A stretch of 20,537 nt of DNA from Neocallimastix lanati (nom. inval.) (GCA_016946835.1 JACVTC010000526.1:1-20537); one strand, 5' to 3'; counted from the stretch's first letter, positions 9,601-19,125 are shown. Notes: generated from the sequence alone by a model not told the origin. A program made the numbers and translations.

Positions 9601-9879
9601 ATATGAACTTTTTTTCTAAAATTTATTTAAGCATTTTATTTTTAAATATTACTTTTTGGTTCACGTTACTATTTTAATTACAATTATATTCTAATTGGAC
9701 AAAATAATATTTATTTTTTTATTACTTATGTGTTTTTTTTTTTTTAAATAAAAAAATAATTATATAATTAATAAATGAATAAATTAATAATGATTAAAAT
9801 TCGAAATAATTACTACTGTACAAAAAAAAAAAAAAAAAAAAATAAACATAAAAAAAAAAAAATGAAAGATAATAAAAAT

Positions 9880-10275
9880 ATCAACATCTTTTCCAGCCGA
9901 AATTGGATAGTAGTAGTTATTATCATATGAAGTAGTGGAATTATCATTATATTTTCCTAGAGAAAGTTAATGAGAAATGGATATCCATATTTTCTCTGAC
10001 CCTGTCATTTTTATTCTCTATTTTATAAAGTTTATCAAGTGAAATAGATTTATTATCTCTATCATTAGAATTTAAATAAATTTTACTATTTTCAACTTTT
10101 TTAGTAATATAATTAGAAAGATAAGAATAAAAGTACCTCAGATGGAAAAAGTCAAAAATTGATTTTATTTTATTTAAATTTATTTCACTGAAATTAAATA
10201 AAATTCTATTGTATGAGCTATAAATTGCTCACTTTATTTATCCGAAGAAAATTATTCCAAATTTTATTAAACATC
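9880..10275 (-). pseudogene. Second copy of the unknown relic, beside copy 3
   Basis: The minus strand reads MFNKIWNNFL from about 10274, then a stop. After a frame change it reads FNFSEINLN...FDFFHLRYFYSYLSN and continues with Asn/Lys/Ser-rich codons (IYLNSNDRDNKSISLDKLYK) to about 9950. The first part matches the relic at 2135-2353 (FNKIWNNFL, LNLSEINL, LKYFYSYLLN). Frame breaks differ between the two, and the downstream sequences differ beyond about 10085. Family not recognised. Confidence 0.45.
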
Positions 10276-10668
10276 AATGGTATTGTACATTTTCAAGAAA
10301 TTTAAAGTTTAAATTCTAATATTTAAAATTTTATTTCCAAAAAAAAAAAAATAAAAATAAAAAAAAAATAAATTAGAATATTCTATCTTTAAAATGAAAT
10401 TAAAAAAAAAATTAAAAAAATTAATAAATAAGTAAATAAATATATAAATATTTAAATAAATAAATATTATGATAATAAATATTTAATTAAATTATATAAA
10501 ACTTTTATTAAATGAATAAATATTTAAATAAATGAATATAAATTTAAATAAATGAATAATAAATAATTAATAAATAAATTAAATAAAAATTTAATAATAT
10601 TTTTTTTTATAAATAAAATTTTTAAATATTTCAACCAATGAATAAATAGAAGGTATATTTTAAATCTC

Positions 10669-10705
<37 letters not shown>

Positions 10706-11623
10706 ATAATACGTATATTTTTTAATTTATGTATATATTTAAATAAAATAAAATAAAATAAATTAAAATAAAATAAATAATTTTTAAATGAAATAATTCA
10801 TCAAAAGTAATTATAACATAACAATCAATAATAAAATATTTTAATTGATAATATTATATTAAATAAAATTATAGTAAATAATTATATGACTAATAATGAA
10901 TAAAAAAAAATTAATAATTATTGATATAATTTTATCTTTATTTTTATTAATAATTTACTATATTAAATTGATAATTTAAAGTAGCTAAAAATTTTATTAC
11001 TTATATATATTAATAATTATAATTTATTTTATTTTTTTTATTTTAAATTTTAATTATTTAAAAATCTCATAATAATATAGCATTTCGATTATTCGAATAT
11101 TAAATTTTTAATAGGCATTATAAGGATTATTAAAAAAAAAATTATTTAATCCTAAATTTTATTTTATTTTGCCAATAATGTTTTCACCCAATAAAAAAAT
11201 TAAATCTATATTTTTTATAAATTTGAAACAAAAACATAAAAAAAATTTGATATATATAAATTTAAAAATTAAAAAATAAAAAAAAAAAATTTAATTTATA
11301 TATTTTTCAATTTAAATGGAAGAAATAAAAATAAAATAAAATGAAAATAATTTATGTAAAAAAAAAAAAAAAAAGTAATAATGTATATATATATATATTA
11401 ATGTTATTATTATTAAACAATTATATAATATAAAGTAATAATATAATATTAAATAATAGTATAATATATAATATATTATTATTATTTTTAATTTTACATT
11501 ATAAGGTAATATTATACGTAATAAAATTTATTTCGTTAATTAAAATTATTCAATAATGGAAACATTTACTTTTATTATTTATATTATTATAGTTGTACAT
11601 TTAGATGTTTTTTTTCATTAAAA

Positions 11624-11632
11624 TATAAATAG
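11624..11632 (+). promoter_or_regulatory. Putative TATA box of copy 3
   Basis: TATAAATAG, 233 bp before the ATG, the same spacing as in copy 2 and one base less than in copy 1. Preceded by GTTGTACATTTAGAT, the most G+C-bearing conserved block upstream of the three genes. Confidence 0.45.
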
Positions 11633-11686
11633 AAGTAATTTTTTCTTAATTTATTCTTCAAAAAAATTAAAATAAATAAAATAATA

Positions 11687-11714
11687 ATATAATTATTTTA
11701 TAAAATAATTATAT
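11687..11714. repeat. 28-bp perfect palindrome in copy 3 leader
   Basis: Same sequence and relative position as at 535-562 and 2758-2785. Conserved in full although neighbouring homopolymers have changed length. Confidence 0.6.
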
Positions 11715-11856
11715 ATAAAAAAGATTATTTAATCCTTTCTTTTTTCAAAATTTTAAAAATAAAAAAAGAAATAATAATAAAAATTTAAAATATAAAATTA
11801 TATTTTTTATATTACAAAACTAAAAAATAATACAATTTAAAAAAAAATAAAAAAAA

Positions 11857-13941
11857 ATGAAATTTTTTACTTCTATTACAACAGTAGTATCTTTATTATT
11901 ATTAAAAGATATTAAGGTTTATGGAAAGCCAACTCTTGATACCAATTTAGACTACTCGTTTGAAATGGATGATAAGGTTGATTTATCTACAGAGAATGTC
12001 CTTGCTCAAAATCAAACTTATAATTCTTTGAATACTTCTTTTAATCCTGTCATGAAAAGAGATGAATTATCTAATGGTAATTTTCAATCTATAAATGACA
12101 TTAGTTATGTAGAATCTCTTTCCGAGGTTCAAAATCCTTATAGAGGTTTTTATACAGAAATAGTAATTTATTTAAGAAGAAATGGAAAGAGTAAGAATCA
12201 TTCTATTCCAAAGACCAATTTAATTCGACTTTTAGTAGATATTTCTGATTATCAAAAACATTCTATAGATGAGGAAGCTCTCACCTTCTTAGATAAATAT
12301 TTAGAACAAATAAAAAGAAATCATAAAACTATCGTAATTAGATTTGCATATGATCCTGGTTTCAATGGTGATGTCAGTAAGGATCCTTCTTCTGACAATG
12401 TAAGAAATCATCAAAAACAGGTAAGCCGAGTCCTTAAAAAATATGATGATATCATAGCTTCAGTGGAATGTGGATTATTTGGTAAATGGGGTGAAATGCA
12501 TGGAAGTAGTGTCTACTCGGATAGCGAAAAACCTAAATATTTAAATAAAGTTATTAATAATTGGTTAGAATTTTTACCAGAATCACTTACTATAAGTGTA
12601 AGAACTCCTAAAATATACAGTGATTGGGCTAACATAGATTTATCAAAGATTTCAAGTCAAATTACAAAACCAAATGAAAAGGCTTACAGAGTAGGTATAT
12701 ACAATGATGGATATCTTGCATCAAAAAGTGATCTTGGTACTTACAAAAATAGAGAACAAGAAATAAAATGGTTAAAAAATCAAGCAAAACATACATTATT
12801 TGGAGGTGAATTTGGAGGTATCGATGAAGACGATGATATGGGTAATGTAAGTCCTACAGCTGATTATATGGACAAAGAAGCATTTTTGACTCATACAAGT
12901 TATTTGAACAATGGACATTATAACGTGACTATTAGTAACTTAAAAAATAAAAAGTATAATGGTGTTGATAAAAGATATAAGGGAATATCTGGTTACAATT
13001 ATGTTGAAAACCATCTTGGTTATAGATATGTTGTTCGTGGTGTTCGTCTTACAAAGTCAGCTAAAAGTAATGGAATATTTAGAATGGAAGTTGATATTGA
13101 AAATGTTGGTTATGGTAATCTTGTAAAACCAAAATCACTCTCTCTTTTAGTAATTGATAATAACAATAACCGTTATGACCTATCTGAAATTCAATCTATC
13201 GAAAATGGTAATCCAAATAATTGGAATTCTAAAGAAAAAACTACAGTCAAAGTAAAAGCGATTCTTCCAAATGGCATGAAAAATGGAAATTACAAAGTAT
13301 ACTTAAGAATTGCTACTGGAACTAAAAGCAAAGGATTAAATGGTTTCCCTATCAGATTTGCTAATGATGACAAAAATATTTGGAATGAATCCTTAGGTGC
13401 TAACTACCTTGGAAAATTCTCTATTAATGGAACTTCTAATAACAACGATGAATCAGAACCAACTATTTCTAATTATGTTACTATTAAATTCAAAGGAACA
13501 TTAGATCCTACCTTAAATTACTATTTAGGTGTTAAGGAATTAAAGAATTATGAATATTTCGATATTCATGATGAAAATAGTAATGATAGTTATAAATATC
13601 GTACATGGCATGTTACTTCTGAAACTAAACCATCTCTCTTATATTTATCCGATGGTACTTATGGTAATCCTGGAAATCCATCTAGTCATTGTTTAGATTT
13701 AGGTAATCATCACAGTACAAACGGTTATAACTTCCTTAGCATCGTCAATTGTGAAAATGCCAAACATAAATTTATGTATGGAGGCTATTCATCAGACTCT
13801 ATTGATGTCTACGATATTAATGGCAAGCATCTTACCGATAATAATAATAATAAATTATGTGTTTACTATTCCATGACTCCACGTATTGACAAATGCAATA
13901 ATGATTCAGGAAAAATGAAATGGAAAAAATCAATATTATAA
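11857..13941 (+). CDS. Secreted DUF4874/DUF4832-type protein with Cys-containing C-terminal domain, copy 3 (intact)
   Basis: Intronless, 694 aa. Residues 1-23 form a signal peptide (MKFF, then VVSLLLL, cut near VYG). A dibasic KR at 67-68 (VMKR-DEL) looks like a kexin site ending a short propeptide. About 93-265 matches my memory of DUF4874: NPYRGFYTE, LIRLLVDISDYQ, IVIRFAYDPGFNG, then CGLFGKWGEMHG with E213. About 270-520 resembles DUF4832: RVGIYNDGYL, FGGEFGG with E318, THTSYLNNGHYN, FPIRFANDDKNIWNESLGAN. An Asn/Ser/Glu linker (524-536) leads to about 539-694, with C612/C632 and C668/C680 in CLDLG...VNC and LCVYYS...DKC patterns, like a ricin-type beta-trefoil. The first two domains suggest a TIM barrel followed by a beta domain, so a glycan-acting enzyme is a plausible but unproven role; E213 and E318 are candidate catalytic residues by inference. 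No dockerin is present, so it is probably secreted free of the cellulosome. The start is fixed by the signal peptide and A-rich leader. Confidence 0.92.
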   Translation: MKFFTSITTVVSLLLLKDIKVYGKPTLDTNLDYSFEMDDKVDLSTENVLAQNQTYNSLNTSFNPVMKRDELSNGNFQSINDISYVESLSEVQNPYRGFYTEIVIYLRRNGKSKNHSIPKTNLIRLLVDISDYQKHSIDEEALTFLDKYLEQIKRNHKTIVIRFAYDPGFNGDVSKDPSSDNVRNHQKQVSRVLKKYDDIIASVECGLFGKWGEMHGSSVYSDSEKPKYLNKVINNWLEFLPESLTISVRTPKIYSDWANIDLSKISSQITKPNEKAYRVGIYNDGYLASKSDLGTYKNREQEIKWLKNQAKHTLFGGEFGGIDEDDDMGNVSPTADYMDKEAFLTHTSYLNNGHYNVTISNLKNKKYNGVDKRYKGISGYNYVENHLGYRYVVRGVRLTKSAKSNGIFRMEVDIENVGYGNLVKPKSLSLLVIDNNNNRYDLSEIQSIENGNPNNWNSKEKTTVKVKAILPNGMKNGNYKVYLRIATGTKSKGLNGFPIRFANDDKNIWNESLGANYLGKFSINGTSNNNDESEPTISNYVTIKFKGTLDPTLNYYLGVKELKNYEYFDIHDENSNDSYKYRTWHVTSETKPSLLYLSDGTYGNPGNPSSHCLDLGNHHSTNGYNFLSIVNCENAKHKFMYGGYSSDSIDVYDINGKHLTDNNNNKLCVYYSMTPRIDKCNNDSGKMKWKKSIL

Positions 13942-14042
13942 ATAAATTTAATATAAAAAAATATTACTTTAACTATTATATAATTATCTATAAAAAAAAT
14001 CCAAACTAAAAAATAAATATATATTAATTATCCATTAGATTT

Positions 14043-14063
14043 GATTGATTATAGAAATCAATC
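14043..14063 (+). terminator. 3'-flank hairpin of copy 3
   Basis: GATTGATT pairs with AATCAATC around a 5-nt loop, about 100 bp after the stop, homologous to 5115-5137. Its role is unproven, as noted for the copy 2 hairpin. Confidence 0.3.
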
Positions 14064-14244
14064 TTTATTAAAGAATTCATAATTTTTTAAGAAAAATAAA
14101 ACAAAATAAAAATATGCAATAAACTAAAATTAAAATTTAAATAAAAAAAATACAATTAAAAAATTTATATAAAAGTAAAAACATCAATAATTAACAATAT
14201 TTAATAAAAGAAAAGAATTTATATCAATATTAAAAAAATAACCT

Positions 14245-14640
14245 CAATTTAAGATCAATTATTATTGATTAAAAAAAAAAAATATAGTATATGGTAAAAA
14301 AAAAAAAAGAAAGGAAAAATAATATTAATACTTTATATAAATCTATAACTATGAATTTTAAAAAATAAAATAAAATATAAATAATAAAGAAAAACAAAAT
14401 GAAATAAAATAAAAAATAAGGCAATACTTAATAAATTAAAATAAAAAAAATAAAAAAAAATAAAAAAAAAAAAAAAAAAAAAAAATTAAAAGGTTCATAA
14501 ATTTAAAATCAATTATTATTGATTAAAAAAAATTAATATAAAAATAAATAAAAAAAAAAATATAAAATTAATACTCAGTGTAAACATTTTCTATCTATGA
14601 ATTGAAATTTAAAAAAATAAAATAAAATAAAATAAAATTA
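14245..14640. repeat. Imperfect tandem AT-rich units downstream of copy 3
   Basis: ATCAATTATTATTGATTAAAA starts at about 14251 and again at about 14507, each followed by a CTATRA...AATTT-like block (about 14342 and 14590). Same arrangement as downstream of copy 2, with different lengths of the A-rich filler. From 13942 to 14690 no gene is visible. Confidence 0.4.
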
Positions 14641-14689
14641 AATAATAGTTAAATATATATAAAAAATTTTTATATTATAAATTAAAAGT

Positions 14690-14694
14690 CAAAT
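14690..14694. other. Unoccupied LTR insertion site in unit B
   Basis: ATTATAAATTAAAAGT-CAAAT-TATAATATTTTATA aligns with the host sequence on both sides of the retroelement in unit A (ATTATAAATTAATGC-CAAAC before it, CAAAC-TATATAGTATTTTATA after it). One copy of the pentamer is present here (CAAAT, one base different), as expected for a site that never received the element. Confidence 0.7.
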
Positions 14695-15114
14695 TATAAT
14701 ATTTTATATAGAAAATTTTTAATATTATATATTAATATATTTAAATAATATCTTATATCAAAATATTATAAGTTATTAAAGTATTTGAATATCAAAATAT
14801 ATATTATTGAACTATACTATAATTATTGTTTTAATATTTATATAATAAGAAGGTTTTTTTATTTTGAAAAGCAAAATTAATACCCTTTTTTTTTTTTTTT
14901 TTTTTTTCCATATTTCTGGATAACTTCTTTTTGATGATGTCATTTATTTTTAATTTTACTGTAATACCTTTTTATTTTATTCTTTATTTTTCCTTAGGAT
15001 AATAAAAAAAAAAGTTCATAAATACTTTACGTCTTCTTTTATAAATTTCATTGTAATTTTTTAGCTTTAATATATATGTAAAATTCATTATACATTTTAA
15101 GCTATCATAATTAT

Positions 15115-15437
15115 TTTTTCTCCTTTCTTATATCCCTTAGTGACCAGTCTTGCTTTTCTTTTGATTACCTTACCATTTGAATCCCTTTTATACTTGAATA
15201 CCCACCTGGAAGAAATGATATTAGACCCTGAAGGTACTTTATTTAACAATTGAATAAACTTTATTTTTTTTCATGTTGTACAGCTCTTCTTTTACTGAAG
15301 TTAACCATTTCCTTTTTATCTTTTAATTTGAATATATCTTTGAAAATGTAGGGTTCAATCAGAGTATTGATATTATGATTTAATTTCATGATTTCTGTGT
15401 TACTTACCTTTTTTCTTTTATTTGAATTGGATGAATT
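15115..15437 (-). pseudogene. Ty1/copia reverse transcriptase fragment
   Basis: Minus-strand codons in shifting frames give the N-terminal part of a copia-type reverse transcriptase (RVT_2 family). A lead-in contains EIMKLNHNINTLIEPYIFKD; then comes WLTSVKEELYNMKKNKVYSI, then VPSGSNIISSRWVFKYKRDS, then KVIKRKARLVTKGYKKG. The W..S...E...L..N spacing, the WVFKYK block and the ARLVTKG block are diagnostic of the family. Two single-base frame breaks are visible, near 15305 and near 15241. The palm-domain catalytic motifs are absent, because the fragment ends near 15115 where repeat unit B begins. It is a dead piece of a mobile element, possibly related to the LTR element at 5741-7826, though no shared sequence proves that. 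Confidence 0.85.
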
Positions 15438-15440
15438 TAT

Positions 15441-15597
15441 ACTTAATTAAATTGTTTATGAGTTCTTGTCCGAAAACTTCATAGGCTGGATAATCATCAC
15501 CAACACCGTTTGGACCCCAGTTCTTACTAGCAACACCAGTAGCTGCAACAAGAACAAACTTTTTAACATCACCACTAGAATATTGGACTGATATAAG
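15441..15597 (-). pseudogene. Esterase-like gene fragment (about 50 codons), tentative CE1 / esterase D type
   Basis: A clean minus-strand frame reads ISVQYSSGDVKKFVLVAATG, then VASKNWGPNGVGDDYPAYEV, then FGQELINNLIK. G+C is well above the surroundings. The pattern of a hydrophobic strand (KFVLVAATG) followed by a G/D/Y-rich loop and F..ELINNLI resembles the esterase D / carbohydrate esterase family 1 fold just before the nucleophile elbow, a family that removes feruloyl or acetyl groups from plant hemicellulose. The nucleophile motif GxSxG is not present: the sequence passes directly into the copia fragment near 15440. On the other side an AG (TATATCAG, 15588-15595) before AT-repeats could be a splice acceptor. 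Family assignment is from memory and uncertain. Confidence 0.4.
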
Positions 15598-15599
15598 TA

Positions 15600-15654
15600 A
15601 GTAATTTTCAAATTTTAAATTTAAAAAAATAGTTTATAAAAAAATAAAAAAAAA

Positions 15655-15727
<73 letters not shown>

Positions 15728-15860
15728 TAAATATAATAATAAAGAAATAATACAAAAATTTCTATATTATATTTTATACATATTGTAATATATAATAAAA
15801 AGCAATTTATAAGTATAAATTATAAAATAAAATTAATATTAAAATAAAATTGAATATATA

Positions 15861-15900
<40 letters not shown>

Positions 15901-15904
15901 TTTT

Positions 15905-15943
<39 letters not shown>

Positions 15944-15945
15944 TG
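15600..15945. repeat. Cluster of simple repeats: (AAAT)n, (AAT)n, poly-A, (AT)n
   Basis: About 15652-15690 is (AAAT)n, directly followed by (AAT)n to about 15723. A poly-A run of about 28 lies at 15870-15897 and an (AT)n tract at about 15907-15938. No gene is visible from here to 16542; poly-T runs (16219-16257 and 16365-16389) create only spurious poly-Phe frames. Confidence 0.8.
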
Positions 15946-16217
15946 TTAAGATTATCAATAAAAATTATTATGGATATGAAAAAAATAAAAAGGAAAAGGA
16001 AAAAAACAAAAGAAGGAAATAGAAATAAAAAAATTTTTTTTTTTTTTTATAAATATTTTATTTTTGTTTTTGTTTTTTTTTTATTATATTTATTATTATG
16101 AATAAAGCTTCTCTATATAAATTTGTTATTATTTTGTTAATTATTATGAATATTATGATTAATTTTAAATAAATTAACTATGACGATCCTCTATATATTA
16201 TGAATATTATTAAATAT

Positions 16218-16258
<41 letters not shown>

Positions 16259-16364
16259 GTTTATAATATTGATCTATCTATATATATATATATTAAACTT
16301 TGATATTGTATCATTTGATATATTTTTCTTTTTTATAAAAAAAATTTATAATACTGACTGTTCC

Positions 16365-16396
<32 letters not shown>

Positions 16397-16542
16397 AATT
16401 ATTATAATAATTCATAATAAAATTATTAAGAAGGTATTATTTAATGAAATTATAATAATGTATATATATATATATATATTTATAAATATTTTGATTCTAA
16501 AACAAAACGAGAGAAAAAAAAAATGATGGGATATTTTGAAAA

Positions 16543-16652
16543 CTAAATGGTGATATCATCATCATTATAATTTTTTTCAATTAAACATTGATTAACCACC
16601 TTCAATAAATGTGTATTTTCTAAAGCAGCTGCTACTCTTTCTTTGCTATATA

Positions 16653-16719
<67 letters not shown>

Positions 16720-17731
16720 TTTACATATTAATTTATTTAAAATTATATTATTATTACATATAAAATATTTTTAAAATCAAAAATAGAGTTAAAAAAAAAA
16801 ATATAATCAATAATTGTAATTTAACGAAATAATTCTTAATTTGACATATTCTAATAAAATAAAAAAATAAAATAATAATAATTTTCAAAGTTTAATTTAT
16901 ATATATGAAATGAAAAACTTACTCATTTAATTGTTTGTTAACAGCAGCATCAGTTTGATGGGTACCTTCAGCAACGAAAATATCAATCTAATATTTTTTA
17001 ATATATACATATATAACAATAATAAAAAAATTGAATTATTGAAAATATAATATATACATGGTTATCAAAAAAAAAAGAAAAATAACAATTAGTATATAGT
17101 TTTTTTTTATCTTTTATATTTTTAAAATTAAAATAATTTCTTTCTCCTTTTTTTTTTTTTCCTTTGGTCAATTATAATTTAACTATCTTCATTGTTATTC
17201 TTATATTTATTATTACTAAATTTATTATTTCTAATTATTATTATTATCTTTCTAGTTTTTTTTTTTTTTTTTTACCTTAAAACGAGAAGGTAAGGAACGA
17301 AGTAAACGAACACGTATACAGAGACCAATTAAAGTGGCCATAGAACAATGTGGAATGGTTGGGTAGAAAGTGACAGAAATATAGTTATTACTATCTTCAA
17401 CATGTATACTTTCTAAACGAATAACATTTAATTGTTCCAACGTTAATGGCTATTTTTTTTTTTTTTTAATGAATTGAAATTTAGTAAATTAATGATATAA
17501 TTATAATAATTAAACTTTTTTTATTTCATGATAGTTGATATATGTTTATAAGAAATTTTACATGTTCGGGATCATTAATAGTTCTAATTAAATCTTTTAT
17601 AGAGGAGAAATGTATTTAAATTTTAAAAATTTTATTAATTAAAAAAAAAAAAAAAAACATTTTAGTACTATTTAATTTAAAAAAAAAAAAAAAAAAAATC
17701 TAAAATCTATTATATATATTAATCTTATTAA

Positions 17732-17762
<31 letters not shown>

Positions 17763-17939
17763 GACATTAAAATAAATATAAATAAATAATGACATATTAT
17801 TATATATACCAAAAATTTCTTCATTATCGATAGGTTCTCTCGTTTCATCTTGTTCATTGATATCAAAATCAATGTCGGATATCTTTATTTTTTTAGATAC
17901 TTCATAGACTTTTGGGTTGGCGTTTAATATATTATTCAT
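16543..17939 (-). CDS. CIA2: Cytosolic iron-sulfur assembly component CIA2 (MIP18/FAM96 family), five exons
   Basis: CIA2 is part of the CIA targeting complex that hands Fe-S clusters to cytosolic and nuclear proteins such as DNA polymerases and helicases. Exons on the minus strand: 17939-17810, 17593-17562, 17449-17276, 16987-16923, 16645-16543. All four introns begin GT and end AG (GTATAT, GTAAAA, GTAAAA, GTAAGT). They join to 167 residues plus TAG, close to the 163 I recall for human CIAO2B. Family landmarks in order: NANPKVYE near the start, [11 protein letters not shown] (the 32-base exon 2), [23 protein letters not shown] with the conserved Cys89, [24 protein letters not shown] and [14 protein letters not shown]...VVNQCL. 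The C-terminus ends in an acidic tail (NYNDDDITI). The start ATG is preceded by a 17-T (coding-strand A) run, as is common here. Intron 4 contains an (ATT)n tract. No frame damage is seen, so the gene is probably functional. Confidence 0.95.
16661..16720. repeat. (ATT)n trinucleotide microsatellite in CIA2 intron 4
   Basis: About 19 uninterrupted ATT units. It lies within the intron between exons 4 and 5 of the CIA2 gene, so length changes would not affect the protein but could affect splicing of a 277-bp intron. Confidence 0.9.
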
Positions 17940-18796
17940 TTTTTTTTTTTTTTTTACTTTTTTACTTTTTTTTTTTTTTTTTTTTGTATATGTAAATGAA
18001 TATGTTGTATGAACTTAGATTTATATTATATTATTTAAAAATAAATAAATTAAATAATTAAAAAATAATGGAATTAATTTTTTTTTTTTTTCTTATTATT
18101 AAAAGAAATTGAAATTTCTAAATTTCTAAATTTCAAAATTTCAAAATTTCTAAAAATTTTAAAAATTTTTTTTTATTTTAAATAGGAATAAAAATAAAAA
18201 TAAAATGTAATAAAATGAATAATAATAATAATAATAATAATAATATATATTAATAATATATATTAATAATAAATCAAGGATTAATTATTAAATTATTAAT
18301 AATTCATTTTTTGATAAAAAAAAAAAAAAAAAAAAAATTTAAAATTAATTAAAAATTTGTTAATAATATATACAACTTATAATAATAATATACAATAATA
18401 TATTAGGATTTATTTCTTATATTACATTCTATATATTTTCTATTATATTTTTAATCAACTGTTATATATTTTGCTTTTTTTTTTTTTTTTAAGAAAAATA
18501 TTTACAGAAAATTTTATTTGTTTTTGTTTTATCTTCATTCTCTTTATGAATTAAATAAATAAATATATATATAAAATAATAATTATTCAATGTATGAATC
18601 CATAATAATTAAAATAAATAAATCTTCAATTTTTTTTGAAGGAATAATTATTAAGAATACTAAAAAAAAAAAAAAAAAAAAAGATTTTTATTCTTATTTT
18701 TAATATTATAGTTATTGAATGGAAAAGGAATTTTGAAATATCTTGAAATCAATTGAAATTATAACATAGTTTTTTCTATACCTATTTTATAATGTC

Positions 18797-18841
<45 letters not shown>

Positions 18842-18984
18842 TACGAATTTCTATGAATACTCTTTCATTAATATTAATTAATGAATAAAAATTATTTTGA
18901 TTTTTTTTTTTCTCTGGAAAAGAGGAAGGATAATGCTGTAATATTTGGTATAAAATAGAGATCTTGTTATATGATTATATAAAT
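17940..18984. other. AT-rich intergenic DNA upstream of CIA2
   Basis: Contains poly-T/poly-A runs, a short AAATTTCT-type tandem (about 18112-18155), (AAT)n at 18219-18243, a CTTCAA...TTGAAG hairpin near 18625-18642, and an (AT)n tract near 18825-18842. The CIA2 promoter should lie at its left end, but no distinctive element can be picked out. No gene recognised. Confidence 0.5.
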
Positions 18985-19125
18985 ATGGGATATTTAAATA
19001 CCGAATTATTATATTCATTAGAGGGGGAAGAATTCAATTGGTTTATGAGAAGTCAATCAGCAGAAAAAGATGATCATCATATCATTAACATCTTGTTCTT
19101 TACGAGTTTCATTAATAATATTTAA
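18985..19125 (+). CDS. Possible small ORF, 46 codons, unknown
   Basis: ATG at 18985 to TAA at 19123-19125, starting MGYLNTELLYSLEGEEFNWF and ending INILFFTSFINNI. The island is richer in G+C than its surroundings, which is why it is listed. The opposite strand also has short coding-looking stretches (NIINETRKEQDVNDMMI; YQILQHYPSSFPEK preceded by possible AG splice ends), so the island may instead be the remains of a minus-strand multi-exon gene. No family recognised; whether it is translated is doubtful. Confidence 0.2.
   Translation: MGYLNTELLYSLEGEEFNWFMRSQSAEKDDHHIINILFFTSFINNI

Larger units (their letters stand above)
10085..15155 (+). repeat. Direct repeat unit B (copy 3 with flanks)
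   Basis: Same-orientation homologue of 2165-5740 plus 7827-8310, lacking the retroelement and containing the approximately 0.95-kb upstream segment (about 10520-11515) that copy 2 lacks and copy 1 has. Coding parts are nearly identical between units, while the flanks carry many indels and substitutions. From 10380 to 11560 there is no gene, only this AT-rich repeat arm. Confidence 0.8.

Noticed and set aside
16200-16391. 63-codon plus-strand frame made largely of phenylalanine
   Set aside because: It is produced by two poly-T runs and has no protein-like segment between them.
17252-17440. 62-codon minus-strand ORF as a complete small protein
   Set aside because: It is exon 3 of CIA2 plus intron-derived poly-Lys; the upstream and downstream exons complete the family.
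17672-17872. 66-codon minus-strand frame with poly-Lys and poly-Phe
   Set aside because: It overlaps CIA2 exon 1 in a different frame and continues into the poly-T stretch of intron 1; it is a shadow.
18112-18155. Telomere-like or CRISPR-like short tandem repeat
   Set aside because: The AAATTTCT units are imperfect, few, without spacers, and of AT composition expected from slippage.
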